Assembly: GCA_030841185.1 (NCBI GenBank)
Contig: JAVEDB010000004.1
Span: 1 to 32,590, forward strand
DNA length: 32,590 bases
From: Actinomycetota bacterium
GTDB lineage: Bacteria; Actinomycetota; Actinomycetes; JACCUZ01
Direction: 5' to 3'
In this document: positions 1-7,404 of the stretch, one piece after another
How the letters are laid out: each line of letters opens with the position of its first letter
Position numbering within the stretch: the stretch's first letter is position 1
Program-made: the position numbers and the translations under genes
The notes under the pieces: generated by a model
Databases searched by the model: none
What the model saw: only the letters and a program-made list of their open reading frames with translations
Told to the model about the DNA's origin: nothing

Positions 1-642
1 GGGACCGCGATGCTGGCCGAGTTGTTCAGCCCCGCCGCGGCGTACCTCGTGTCGCCGTACGCCGAACCCCTGGTGGGCCTCCCCGCGATCGAACGCTTCT
101 GGGAGGAAGGTCGCGACGGTCCCGACGAGGCCTTCTCGATGCAGGCGGACGTCGTGGCGATCTCCACCGGGACTGGTGTTGCCCGAGTTGCGGTGACGCA
201 TGGGGAGCCGGTGCGGCAGGAGTACCTCGATCTGTGGGTGGTGCGGTTCGACGACGAGGGGAGGGCGACGCGGTTCGAGGAGTGGCCCTTCTGGCCGACG
301 CACGGGATCTCGCCGGTGCGGGCCGACCCGATGGTGGTGGCTGCCGCCGATGTGGAGGCGCGGCCGTGGCGGGAGGTGGTCAGGTCCGGCGCGTTGAGTG
401 CGGGCGTGTACGCGCTCGATCGGGGTGCGGACGACGGCCAGCAGCCGCATGCGGAGGACGAGGTGTACGTCGTGGTGAGTGGCTCGGCCGTGTTGGATGT
501 CGACGGCACCCGGACTGAGGTAGCGCCGGGTTCCGTGGCCTTCGTGCCGGCGGGTCTGGCCCACAGCTTCGTCGACATCTCGGAGGACCTGCGGGTGGCC
601 GTGGTGTTCGCGCCGCCCGAGACGCCTGGACCTGCCACCTAG
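1..642 (+). CDS. SnoaL/NTF2-like domain fused to cupin domain, 5' partial
   Basis: The frame is open from base 1 and ends at TAG 640-642. An ATG lies at position 10, but the SnoaL/NTF2 fold normally has about 30 residues before the AELFSPAAAY-like segment seen here, so the true start is probably upstream of the window. From ATG 10, residues 1-105 look like a SnoaL-like domain (VSPYAEPLVG, then EYLDLWVVRFDDEG and EEWPFWP near its end). Residues 115-205 look like a small cupin (PHAEDEVYVV, GSAVLDVDG, PGSVAFVPAGLAHSF) with two candidate metal-ligand His and one Glu. Such proteins are often enzymes or binding proteins of unknown substrate, and no specific reaction can be named. tRNA-Thr follows 23 bases downstream on the same strand. 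Confidence 0.75.
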   Translation, partial: GTAMLAELFSPAAAYLVSPYAEPLVGLPAIERFWEEGRDGPDEAFSMQADVVAISTGTGVARVAVTHGEPVRQEYLDLWVVRFDDEGRATRFEEWPFWPTHGISPVRADPMVVAAADVEARPWREVVRSGALSAGVYALDRGADDGQQPHAEDEVYVVVSGSAVLDVDGTRTEVAPGSVAFVPAGLAHSFVDISEDLRVAVVFAPPETPGPAT

Positions 643-665
643 GATTGGCCTGCTGAGCCATTCCT

Positions 666-738
666 GCCGGCGTGGCGCAATTGGCAGCGCACCCGACTTG
701 TAATCGGGAGGTTAGGGGTTCGATTCCCCTCGCCGGCT
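666..738 (+). tRNA. tRNA-Thr, anticodon UGU
   Basis: A full cloverleaf can be folded by eye: acceptor stem GCCGGCG/CGCCGGC, D arm GCGC/GCGC, anticodon stem CCCGA/TCGGG with loop CTTGTAA (anticodon TGT, reading ACA), a 5-base variable loop, and T arm AGGGG-TTCGATT-CCCCT. The length is 73 bases with discriminator U and no encoded CCA. It is intact. No integrase or partial repeat of its 3' end is seen nearby, so there is no sign that it serves as an attachment site. Confidence 0.95.
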
Positions 739-825
739 CTTGCCCACGAGGTGATCCGAACGTGCCCCGCGCCCGCTCGTGCCGGCATCCGCTGTCCGCG
801 AGTAAACCTGCGGGACCGTCCGGTG

Positions 826-851
826 CGAGTCCAACTCACAAGGTCGACTCG
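826..851 (+). promoter_or_regulatory. Possible stem-loop touching the ribosome-binding site
   Basis: CGAGTC (826-831) can pair with GACTCG (846-851). The loop is 14 bases, and the last paired base is the first G of the GAGGAGG ribosome-binding site of the secreted protein gene. The stem is only 6 bp, so this may be chance in GC-rich DNA. It does not match a riboswitch class I know. Confidence 0.25.
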
Positions 852-862
852 AGGAGGACGTG

Positions 863-1162
863 ATGAGTGCAGCACGACGGGCAGCGACGGCAGTGGCCCT
901 TGCGGGCCTGATCGGGATCGGCGGGGGAACGACGCCAGCGTTCGCCCTCGGGGCGCAGCTGCCCAACGAGCACGCGAGCTGTCAGGGTTATCTGGCCAGC
1001 GCCGCGAACCCGAACATGGGGGTCGTCGGCCACGAGTTCATCAAGCCGCTGGCCGACTCCCTGGGTGTCACGCAGGGCCAGCTGGTCTCGACGATGGCGG
1101 CGGACCGGCCCACGCAGGGCGGTTTCCCAGGACTCATCTCGTGCGTGGACCAGCTGCCCTAG
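863..1162 (+). CDS. Small secreted protein, unknown function
   Basis: This encodes 99 residues. A GTG at 860 is also in frame, but the Shine-Dalgarno GAGGAGG at 851-857 is better spaced for ATG 863. The N-terminus is a typical signal peptide: Arg-rich MSAARRAA, a hydrophobic core to about residue 25, and a likely cleavage after AFA near residue 28. The mature part is about 70 residues with only two Cys, in ASCQGYL near its start and LISCVDQL near its end, which could form a disulphide closing the domain. I do not recognise a named family. It is followed 32 bases later by an ECF sigma gene on the same strand, so it may be co-transcribed with the sigma system or be one of its targets; that link is inferred only from position. 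Confidence 0.75.
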   Translation: MSAARRAATAVALAGLIGIGGGTTPAFALGAQLPNEHASCQGYLASAANPNMGVVGHEFIKPLADSLGVTQGQLVSTMAADRPTQGGFPGLISCVDQLP

Positions 1163-1194
1163 GCTCCTCGCGAGGGGTTGCCCCGGGGAGCTGC

Positions 1195-1749
1195 GTGAGT
1201 GAGGCCGATGACGCGGATTGGGTCGACGTCGCTCGACTTGACGTCGCCGAGTCCTTTGACGCCTTCTTCCTCCGTAACTATGCGGCTCTCGTGCGGCTGT
1301 CGACCGGCCTGGTCGGCGACCGGTCCGCGGCGGAGGACGTCGTCCAGGATGCCCTCTACGCAGCGCACCAGGACTGGGACCGGATAGGAACGCTGGACTC
1401 GCCGCTGGGCTGGGTACGACGCATCGTCGCCAACCGGTCCGTGTCATTCCTGCGGCGGCGGGCGGCTGAGGCGCGGGCATTGGCGCGTCTCGTCTCCCGC
1501 CAGCGGATCGCGGTCGAGATGCCCGCCGATGCCGTTGACTTCTGGCGGCTCGTCCGGCGGCTGCCCGCACGGCAGGCACAGGTGGTTGCGCTCCACTACG
1601 CCGCTGACATGTCCCTCGCGGAGATCGGCGAGATGTTCGGAATCAGCGAGGGTTCGGTGAAGGCGTCTCTGTCGAAGGCGCGAGCCTCGCTGGCTCGGCG
1701 GCTCGGGGCTGCTAGCGCAGTAGCGGGCACATCGAGGAGCGGGAGTTGA
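1195..1749 (+). CDS. ECF-type RNA polymerase sigma factor (SigE-family)
   Basis: This encodes 184 residues from GTG 1195, preceded by GGGGAG at 1185-1190. The frame is open further upstream, but that part does not resemble a sigma factor and overlaps the preceding gene. Region 2 is visible as FDAFFLRNYAALVRLSTGLVGD followed by AAEDVVQDAL and GWVRRIVANRSV (roughly residues 23-87). Region 4 is LPARQAQVVALHYAADMSLAEIGEMF followed by GISEGSVKASLSKARASL (roughly 120-170). The protein should direct RNA polymerase to a small promoter set. Its TGA stop overlaps the ATG of the next gene by one base (TGATG), so it is translationally coupled to the lipoprotein and lies upstream of a probable anti-sigma factor. 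No sensor extension such as SnoaL is present; the length is normal for the family. Confidence 0.92.
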   Translation: MSEADDADWVDVARLDVAESFDAFFLRNYAALVRLSTGLVGDRSAAEDVVQDALYAAHQDWDRIGTLDSPLGWVRRIVANRSVSFLRRRAAEARALARLVSRQRIAVEMPADAVDFWRLVRRLPARQAQVVALHYAADMSLAEIGEMFGISEGSVKASLSKARASLARRLGAASAVAGTSRSGS

Positions 1750-2282
1750 TGACGAGAGCAACGATCGCAGCGGTCGCCGTGGCCCTGGTGTTGACTTCAT
1801 GCCAGGGAACGTTGACGAGTTCGGATGCACCCGTCACGACGAGTGCACCAGGACCATCGGCGAGCCCCACACCCGCGACAGTCCCCATCGACGTGCAGGG
1901 TCGCTTCGACGGCGTCATGCGGCCGGCGCAAGCCGCGGTCAGTCGCTCACCGCGAATGCCGGCGGGTTCGCTCGTGCTCAATGTCCGTGCCGACGGTGGG
2001 TTCGGGGTGCTCAACTTCAGCAACGAGACGATCTACACCTCCGGCATGCATGCCCACGGCGTGCACACGCTGGTCGCCACGACCACACCGGCGCCACTCC
2101 CGAGCTCGGGGCAGCCGGGGCCGCAGGTGCCGATGGGTTGCTCCGGGCCAGGTACCTACCGTTGGTCCTACGACGCGGTGCACTACCTGCTGCGCTTCAC
2201 CGTCGTCTCCGACGCCTGCGTTGATCGGGCGCTGCTGCTAGGCGGCGTCCTCTGGCGCCTCCACGGCATGAATGGCCGATGA
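1749..2282 (+). CDS. Lipoprotein of the sigma-factor operon, lipocalin-like C-terminal domain
   Basis: This encodes 177 residues from ATG 1749, with GAGGAGCGGGAG just upstream; a TTG at 1746 is less likely. A lipoprotein signal is clear: MTRATIAAVAVALVLTSC with the lipobox Cys at residue 18. A Ser/Thr/Pro-rich linker runs to about residue 45, then a globular domain follows. Its last part, with CSGPGTYRW, LLRFTVVSDACVDR and LLGGVLWRL, has the Cys/Tyr-x-Trp/Cys-x-x-Arg/Trp order also seen in the next gene, a probable anti-sigma factor. This order is reminiscent of lipocalin-like beta-barrels, but that is an inference from pattern only. The protein should sit on the outer face of the membrane, where it could bind the anti-sigma ectodomain or a ligand. 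Coupling to the sigma gene (1-base overlap) supports a shared role. Confidence 0.8.
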   Translation: MTRATIAAVAVALVLTSCQGTLTSSDAPVTTSAPGPSASPTPATVPIDVQGRFDGVMRPAQAAVSRSPRMPAGSLVLNVRADGGFGVLNFSNETIYTSGMHAHGVHTLVATTTPAPLPSSGQPGPQVPMGCSGPGTYRWSYDAVHYLLRFTVVSDACVDRALLLGGVLWRLHGMNGR

Positions 2283-2292
2283 GGTGACAGTG

Positions 2293-2862
2293 ATGGACTT
2301 CGAGCAGCAAGCCAGGCAGGCAGCGGACCATCTCAACGCGACACGAGTTCGGCCGCCCGCGGTGGTTGACGCCCTTCGGCGTGGTCGGCGCCGGCGCGCG
2401 CTGCGTGCCACCGGTAGTGCCCTTGCCGTCCTTGCGACGTTCTCGCTCGTCTCGGCTGTGCTCGTGCGAGCGGCTGGCCCAGACCGCCAGACGGCCCAGG
2501 TCGCGTCGGCTGGCCCGCTCGGCGGCCGGTGGACGCTGGTCGTGCCGGGCTCGGTCGCAACCGCCGCCCAGGTCCCGTCTGGACCCTGGACGGTGACGGT
2601 CACTGCCACGACGCTCACCTTCGAGCCGGTCGGTCGGTCGGGCGACCGCATCGTGGAGCGAGTTTCGGTTGCGAAAGGCGGGCACAGGCTGCTCGTGCAC
2701 GATGAGGACCCCGCCGTCGCCTTCAACTTCGCGTGTGTGTCGGGGGCGACCTACACCTGGGTTTCTGAAGCCAACGCGATCCGCCTGCGCGCCGTGACTG
2801 AGCAATGTATTTCTCGACGCCTGGTACTCACGCTGCCGTGGCAGCCGCTACGTGGACGGTGA
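2293..2862 (+). CDS. Single-pass membrane protein, probable anti-sigma factor
   Basis: This encodes 189 residues from ATG 2293, chosen because GAGGTG at 2281-2286 is well spaced. ATG 2272 is possible but lies inside the previous gene. Residues 1-40 are cytoplasmic and strongly basic at the end (LRRGRRRRALRATG). A membrane segment follows at about 41-62 (SALAVLATFSLVSAVLV), then an outer domain of about 125 residues. The layout and position behind an ECF sigma gene fit a membrane anti-sigma factor. The cytoplasmic part has no HxxxCxxC, so it is not a classical zinc-type (ZAS) anti-sigma factor. The outer domain repeats the pattern of the lipoprotein before it (GRW, CVSGATYTW, LRAVTEQCISRR, LPW). 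Sigma binding is inferred from context. Confidence 0.72.
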   Translation: MDFEQQARQAADHLNATRVRPPAVVDALRRGRRRRALRATGSALAVLATFSLVSAVLVRAAGPDRQTAQVASAGPLGGRWTLVVPGSVATAAQVPSGPWTVTVTATTLTFEPVGRSGDRIVERVSVAKGGHRLLVHDEDPAVAFNFACVSGATYTWVSEANAIRLRAVTEQCISRRLVLTLPWQPLRGR

Positions 2863-2873
2863 CATCCGCCGCT

Positions 2874-3302
2874 TCAGGAGGCCATCGCTGCCGGGACGTT
2901 GGCGATGTTGGCCACCTCGGTCTTGACCTGCTTGTTGATCATCGGAGTCATCAGGACCATGAGCCCGCGTGGCCTGAGATCCATCGTGAACGTCAGCTCT
3001 GTCGTCGTGGCGTCGACCTCCTTCAAGGCGAAGGATCCGGTCGGCCGGGCCGGCCCTGCGACAACCTCGAACTCCAACCGCGTTGGTCGCTGGAACGTGG
3101 TCACCCGGTAGTCACCGGGGATCGACCTTCCGCCAGGCCCCCTCATCGTTTGGGCATACAGCGATCCGACGCCCTCACCGGACACGTAGCGGATGCTCGT
3201 CACGTCCGGGCGCCACTTCGGGTCATTGACACCGTCAGCCAGGAAGTCGAACACCGCGGTGATGGGCTGCGGGACCGTAACCGTCTGCTCGGCGTGTGCC
3301 AT
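2874..3302 (-). CDS. SRPBCC-fold protein (polyketide cyclase/dehydrase-like)
   Basis: This encodes 142 residues from ATG 3302, with GGGAGG five bases upstream. The sequence has the usual SRPBCC/START-like order: QTVTVPQPITAVFDFLAD with NDPKWRPDV at the N-terminus, a middle beta region with LEFEVVAGPARPTGSFALKE, and the C-terminal long helix after LTFTMDLRPRGLMVL. Proteins of this type bind hydrophobic ligands in a helix-grip fold, and many actinobacterial members are of unknown role. It is convergent with the anti-sigma gene (11-base gap) and divergent from the O-methyltransferase gene across an 87-base gap. That gap holds the 8-bp palindrome GTGATCAC at 3331-3338. No specific substrate can be inferred. 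Confidence 0.85.
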   Translation of the reverse strand: MAHAEQTVTVPQPITAVFDFLADGVNDPKWRPDVTSIRYVSGEGVGSLYAQTMRGPGGRSIPGDYRVTTFQRPTRLEFEVVAGPARPTGSFALKEVDATTTELTFTMDLRPRGLMVLMTPMINKQVKTEVANIANVPAAMAS

Positions 3303-3389
3303 CCAGGCCTCCCTGGAGAAGGCGGCTTGCCGTGATCACAGTACTGCCGTTCGCCCGACCCAGCGGGCTCAGCGCCCCATAATCGGCCC

Positions 3390-4385
3390 ATGGTGAACCG
3401 TGATGAGCTCCGCCTGATGATTACCGGGTTTCGTCTTTCCGCCGCAATCATGGTCGCGGCAGACCTCGGGCTCGCCGACCAGTTGGCTGACGGGCCGCGC
3501 ACGGTCGCCGACCTTGCCGAGGCGGTATCCGCAGACGCCGACACGTTGAACCGCTTGCTGCGGGCGCTTGCGACGGTTGGTGTGTACGCCGAGCAGCCGG
3601 ACGGTTCGTACGCCAACACCGAGTTGGGGGAGGGCCTTCGTTCCGACGTGCCATCGAGCATGCGACCTCTGGCCAGGACATTGACCGACCCGGCGCTGTG
3701 GGCGGCATACGGACACCTCGGTCACAGCGTTCGCACCGGCGAGAACGCGTTCCGAGCTGTGAACGGCGTGGACGTCTGGACGCACCGCCTGGCCAAGCCG
3801 GAGCACAACGAGATCTTCAACGACAACATGACTGCGCTCACGTCGCTCGTCGTCGACGCGGTCGCCTCGGCGTACGACTTCTCCGGCTTGTCCACCCTCG
3901 TCGACGTCGGCGGCGGGCAAGGCAGCCTGCTCGAGGCCATCCTGGATCGGAACCCTGAGCTGCACGGCATCGTGTTCGACCAGGCCGGAGTGGTGGCCCA
4001 GGCGCCCACACCCGGTGCCTCGGAATCGGTGGCGTCCCGCTGGTCTACCGCCAGCGGCAGCTTCTTCGACGAGGTGCCGCGGGCCGATGCCCACATCCTG
4101 AAGTCGATCCTGCACGACTGGGAGGACGACGAGTGCATCGAGATCCTGCGCACCTGTCGGAAGTCCCTGAACGACGACGGTGTCGTCCTCGTCGTCGAGA
4201 CCGTCATCGGTCGACTCGGTCACGAGGTCGACGCGGCGTTCTCTGACATCAACATGCTGGTGATGCCGGGTGGACGTGAACGCAGCGAGGAGGAGTTCGC
4301 AGCTCTGTTCGAGGCGGCCGGCCTGCACCTGACGAACGTCGTACACACGAAGTCGCGGATGGCGGTGCTCGAGGCGAAGGGCTAG
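3390..4385 (+). CDS. SAM-dependent O-methyltransferase (COMT/hydroxyneurosporene-type)
   Basis: This encodes 331 residues, a normal length for the family-2 O-methyltransferases. An N-terminal winged-helix dimerisation region spans roughly residues 10-90 (ITGFRLSAAIMVAADLGLADQL, then TVADLAEAV and LNRLLRALATVGVY). The SAM-binding loop DVGGGQG is at 172-178. HDWEDDEC begins at His242, matching the position of the general-base His in plant and bacterial small-molecule O-methyltransferases. LNDDGVVLVVETVI and the C-terminal DINMLVMPGGRERSEEEF segment are also typical. It should transfer methyl groups from SAM to a hydroxyl on a small aromatic or polyketide-like molecule. No biosynthetic cluster surrounds it, so the acceptor is unknown. 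Confidence 0.92.
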   Translation: MVNRDELRLMITGFRLSAAIMVAADLGLADQLADGPRTVADLAEAVSADADTLNRLLRALATVGVYAEQPDGSYANTELGEGLRSDVPSSMRPLARTLTDPALWAAYGHLGHSVRTGENAFRAVNGVDVWTHRLAKPEHNEIFNDNMTALTSLVVDAVASAYDFSGLSTLVDVGGGQGSLLEAILDRNPELHGIVFDQAGVVAQAPTPGASESVASRWSTASGSFFDEVPRADAHILKSILHDWEDDECIEILRTCRKSLNDDGVVLVVETVIGRLGHEVDAAFSDINMLVMPGGRERSEEEFAALFEAAGLHLTNVVHTKSRMAVLEAKG

Positions 4386-4392
4386 CCGGCGG

Positions 4393-5277
4393 TCAGGACG
4401 TGATGTCCTTCGTCTGCAGCCGCGCCCAGGCGAGTGGCAGGAAGATGGCCAGGTAGGCGAGCTGTGTGAGCACCCCGCTCTGCAACCCGTGCCACGAGAT
4501 GGGAGACCGGAGCAGGTCGCCGAAGTTCAGCCACGGGTGCGACAGCAGGTAGGGGTGGATCGGGGCGATCTGCGGGATGTTGTCGGCGATCTCACTGACG
4601 ATCATCAGCATCGCTGTTGCGGCCATGGCGCCGATCGGCACCTCGGTCAGGGTCGAGATGAAGATGCCGACCGCGCACACGCCAGCCAGCATCAGCGTCA
4701 CGTAGAGCAGGACCAGCAGCGCGCGCCACAGGGCCTGCGGATAGGACACCGTCGTACCGGAGAGCAGCGTGACGTCCCCGTGCGGGAACAACAGCAGGCC
4801 CACGATCACGGCGACGAGGGCAACCGTCGCGACGCACACGAAAGCGAAGACGACCGATGCGGCGTACTTCACCAGCAGCAGACGCGTTCGGGACACGGGT
4901 ACGACGAGCAGGTTCCGGAGCGTCCCGATGTTGGCCTCGCCGGCGATCGACTCCCCTGACGCGACGGAGACCGCCAGCGGCAGGAAGAACGGCAGCAGCA
5001 CGGTCAGGGAGGCAAAGACGAGGAAGAGACCGTTGTCGGTGATGTCGCTGAGGAACGGCGGCCCGTCCCCGTTGCTCGCCGGCGACAGCCGCACGGCGGT
5101 ACCGATGAGGATCGGGAAGCAGCTGAGCACCCCGACCAACGCGATGTTCCGCCTGCGGCCCAGTACCAGGCGAAGCTCCGAGCGGAAGAACCGCAGGTCG
5201 ACGTGGGATCGGCGTGGCTCGCCGGCGCTGGAGGTGACGGCGCTGGGCAGCTCCATCGTGGGGCTACTCGTCGACAT
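4393..5277 (-). CDS. ABC-2 type transporter permease
   Basis: This encodes 294 residues from ATG 5277, which lies 14 bases inside the upstream ATPase gene; an in-frame ATG at 5256 is an alternative. About six membrane segments can be seen, near residues 45-65, 85-108, 128-158, 178-205, 210-230 and 268-286. Between the second and third lies the conserved cytoplasmic ESIAGEANIGTLRNLLVVPVSRTRLLLVKY coupling region typical of ABC-2 permeases. With the ATPase it should form an exporter of a hydrophobic or envelope-related substrate; the substrate cannot be told. It is the last gene of the LolA-like/ATPase/permease operon, and its end is 7 bases from the end of the O-methyltransferase gene. Confidence 0.9.
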   Translation of the reverse strand: MSTSSPTMELPSAVTSSAGEPRRSHVDLRFFRSELRLVLGRRRNIALVGVLSCFPILIGTAVRLSPASNGDGPPFLSDITDNGLFLVFASLTVLLPFFLPLAVSVASGESIAGEANIGTLRNLLVVPVSRTRLLLVKYAASVVFAFVCVATVALVAVIVGLLLFPHGDVTLLSGTTVSYPQALWRALLVLLYVTLMLAGVCAVGIFISTLTEVPIGAMAATAMLMIVSEIADNIPQIAPIHPYLLSHPWLNFGDLLRSPISWHGLQSGVLTQLAYLAIFLPLAWARLQTKDITS

Positions 5278-6253
5278 CGAAACCCTCTCCGGTCAGCGCG
5301 ACGAACATGTCCTCGAGGCCGGGCGACTCGACGATGAGCTGGCGGACGTCGATGTCCCTCGCGACGAGCTCGGCCGTGACGCGTTCGCTGGCCACGGCGC
5401 CGAGCGGCGCGATGACCGAACCGGCTTGCACCTCGGGCCGACCGGTCCCCAGACGGACGAGCACCTCCGCGGCTGCCTCGGGACGGGACGTCTCGACCCG
5501 CACCCGGACGCCGGCAGCAGCCCGCAGCTCGGGCAGCGAGCCCTGGAAGACGAGGCTGCCCCGGCTCATCACCCCGACGTCGGTGCAGATCTGGTCGACC
5601 TCGCTCAACAGGTGCGAGGAGACGAACACCGTCGAGCCCTGCTCGCACGCCTCGCGCAGGAGGTGGCGCACCTCCCGCGTCCCCTGGGGGTCCAGCCCGT
5701 TGGTCGGCTCGTCCAGGATGAGCAGCTCCCGGGGCCGCATCAGGGCCGCGGCGAGGCCCAGCCGCTGGCGCATCCCCAGGGAGTACTTGCGGTAGCGCTT
5801 GGTGGCCGCGGCCGTGAGCCCGACCGCCTCGAGGGCACGCTCGACCCGGGCCCGCGCCTGCTTTCCTGCGACGGTGCGGTCCGCGGCGTCCAGACGCAGC
5901 AGGTTGTCCCGGCCGTTGAGGTACGGGTGGAACGCGGGACCCTCGACAAGCGCTCCGACACGGGGCAGCACCCCGGCACCCTCGCGCGGCATCGATTGAC
6001 CGAGCAGCTCGTGCGTGCCCGAGGTCGCGGCGACGAGGCCGAGGAGGATCCGAATGGTCGTCGTCTTCCCTGAACCGTTCGGTCCGAGAAAACCGTAGAT
6101 CGCGCCCTGTGGCACGAGGAGGTCGAGACCATTCACCGCGACCTGACCGCCGGGGAACCGCTTGGTCAGACCGGCCGTGCTGATCGCGGGCAGGGCGGTC
6201 TCATCGGTGGATCGACTGGGTGCCTCCTCGACCACTCCCACCTGTGCCGTCAC
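5264..6253 (-). CDS. ABC transporter ATPase (ABC-2 exporter, drug/lantibiotic type)
   Basis: This encodes 329 residues from GTG 6253, which overlaps the stop of the LolA-like gene as GTGA. An N-terminal tail of about 22 residues precedes the nucleotide-binding domain. Walker A GPNGSGKT is at 57-64, the signature is SLGMRQR, Walker B is LLILDEPTNGLDP, and the H-loop is in SSHLLSEVDQICTD. All catalytic elements are intact. After about residue 235 comes a C-terminal domain (VRVRVETSRPEAAAEVLVRLG, ending ESPGLEDMFVALTGEG) as in DrrA/BcrA-like ATPases. It powers the permease encoded just downstream (14-base overlap). The divergent regulator-kinase pair is the likely controller of this operon. Confidence 0.94.
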   Translation of the reverse strand: MTAQVGVVEEAPSRSTDETALPAISTAGLTKRFPGGQVAVNGLDLLVPQGAIYGFLGPNGSGKTTTIRILLGLVAATSGTHELLGQSMPREGAGVLPRVGALVEGPAFHPYLNGRDNLLRLDAADRTVAGKQARARVERALEAVGLTAAATKRYRKYSLGMRQRLGLAAALMRPRELLILDEPTNGLDPQGTREVRHLLREACEQGSTVFVSSHLLSEVDQICTDVGVMSRGSLVFQGSLPELRAAAGVRVRVETSRPEAAAEVLVRLGTGRPEVQAGSVIAPLGAVASERVTAELVARDIDVRQLIVESPGLEDMFVALTGEGFDVDE

Positions 6254-7371
6254 TTGGCGGCGGCCTGTTCGAGCACCGCAGGGGTCACCGAGCCCACGAA
6301 GAGGCGGCCGTCATCGAGCAGCAGCAGGCTCACCAGTTTCGTCCGGAGGACCTGGCCGCTGCCGAAGGCACCCTGCACCGGCGTCATCGCCTTACGGAGC
6401 GCGCCCAGCTGGTCGCTCGCCGACCCCCTGTTGTCCCGGCCAGTCGGCGAGCTCGTGGGGAGCGAGACGCCAGAGAGCTCGACGACAGCCGTCCAGCCGG
6501 TTCCGATCACCTTGGGGGCGCTCTTGTCGGGTGCACCGGCCTTGGCATCTGGCTTCCTGGCTCCGCCGGGAGTGCCGGAGTTGGTCACCTTGGCGCCGGG
6601 CGGCGGCGAGAACCGGAACACGGCAGCGCCGGGCTTGCGCAGGGACACCGACGTGAACGTCGTCTCGAATGCCGGCCGCGTGTGCGTTCCCCGCGCGTAC
6701 ACCCGGACGCGCAGAGGGACGCCGGTCTTGCTGTCGACCGCGATCCGCACGTCGCCGACGAGAGATCGGGTGTCCTTGGGAACAAGGACCAACTCGTACG
6801 CCGAGCGGCCGGCGACCGAAGCAGTGCCGTCGACGGTGACCTTCGTGGTGGGGTCGACGGCAGCTAGCGCCTGGGCGGCCGCCTTCTGCGGCGTCACCGA
6901 CTCAGCGGTTCCCGGAGCCGCGGCCGCGCTTCCGGGCTTGGCCGCCGGCAGCTGGTAATGCTGCGCCGTGTTCGCGCCGCTGGTCCAGATCCACACGTCG
7001 CGACCGTTGCGGACGAAGTCGGTCTCCGCGAGCGGGCCGACGAGGGCGATGCGGGCCTTGTCGGCACCGTCGTACCAGACGTGCGCCGTGTGCGAGCCGG
7101 CCAGCAGCGCGGTGGGCGAGATCGCCGCACCCTCGGCCTGGGGCAGCGCGGGGATGCCGAGGCGCGCGGTCTCCACGACCGTGCCGGAGAGGGGCGTCCC
7201 CGACGACTGAGCCACCGACGCGAGCAGCTGGGCCGCTGTCCGGGTGGGGAGCGAAGGCGACGCACTCGCGACCATGGGCACGGTCACTGCTGCCGCCACG
7301 ATGACGAGACCGGCGGCAGGCGCGGCCCACGCAAGCGGGCGACGGCTGCGACGGGGGGCTTCAGATGTCAT
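6250..7371 (-). CDS. Secreted/membrane-anchored LolA- or MucB/RseB-like protein
   Basis: This encodes 373 residues from ATG 7371 (MTSEAPRRSRR); a longer in-frame start at 7395 would intrude on the divergent promoter. A basic N-terminus and hydrophobic stretch at about 12-38, ending VASASP, form a signal peptide or anchor. The rest resembles the LolA/RseB-N fold: TAAQLLASVAQS, SGTVVETARLG, HTAHVWYDGADKARIALV, FVRNGRDVWIWTSG, GRSAYELVLVPKD, VRIAVDSKTGVPLRVRVYA. This fold binds lipids or lipid-like groups through a half-barrel. A Lys/Ala/Pro-rich insert near 265-285 precedes a C-terminal segment. The gene is coupled to the ABC ATPase (GTGA overlap) and diverges from a two-component system. A role in sensing or handing on a lipophilic export substrate is plausible but inferred. 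Confidence 0.82.
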   Translation of the reverse strand: MTSEAPRRSRRPLAWAAPAAGLVIVAAAVTVPMVASASPSLPTRTAAQLLASVAQSSGTPLSGTVVETARLGIPALPQAEGAAISPTALLAGSHTAHVWYDGADKARIALVGPLAETDFVRNGRDVWIWTSGANTAQHYQLPAAKPGSAAAAPGTAESVTPQKAAAQALAAVDPTTKVTVDGTASVAGRSAYELVLVPKDTRSLVGDVRIAVDSKTGVPLRVRVYARGTHTRPAFETTFTSVSLRKPGAAVFRFSPPPGAKVTNSGTPGGARKPDAKAGAPDKSAPKVIGTGWTAVVELSGVSLPTSSPTGRDNRGSASDQLGALRKAMTPVQGAFGSGQVLRTKLVSLLLLDDGRLFVGSVTPAVLEQAAAK

Positions 7372-7404
7372 GGGCCCCAGTCTGCATCGCCGCACCTGTG
7401 GGCA

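Noticed and set aside
666-738. tRNA gene as an integration site for a mobile element.
   Set aside because: No integrase, no repeat of the tRNA 3' end and no change in base use on either side were seen.
757-780. CGAAC, 16 bases, CGT: looks like an ECF sigma promoter before the secreted protein gene.
   Set aside because: The match is short and one base off the common GGAAC; such matches are frequent in GC-rich DNA. No second copy was found before the sigma gene itself.
800-860. Bases resembling part of a cobalamin riboswitch (GGTGCGAGTCC) upstream of the secreted protein gene.
   Set aside because: The B12 box, the conserved core and the downstream elements are missing, and the gene is not a B12-related type.
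1167-1188. CCTCGCGAGG palindrome followed by GGGGTTGCCCC between the secreted protein and sigma genes, as a terminator.
   Set aside because: No U tract, and the gap is only 32 bases with the sigma ribosome-binding site in it; read-through looks more likely.
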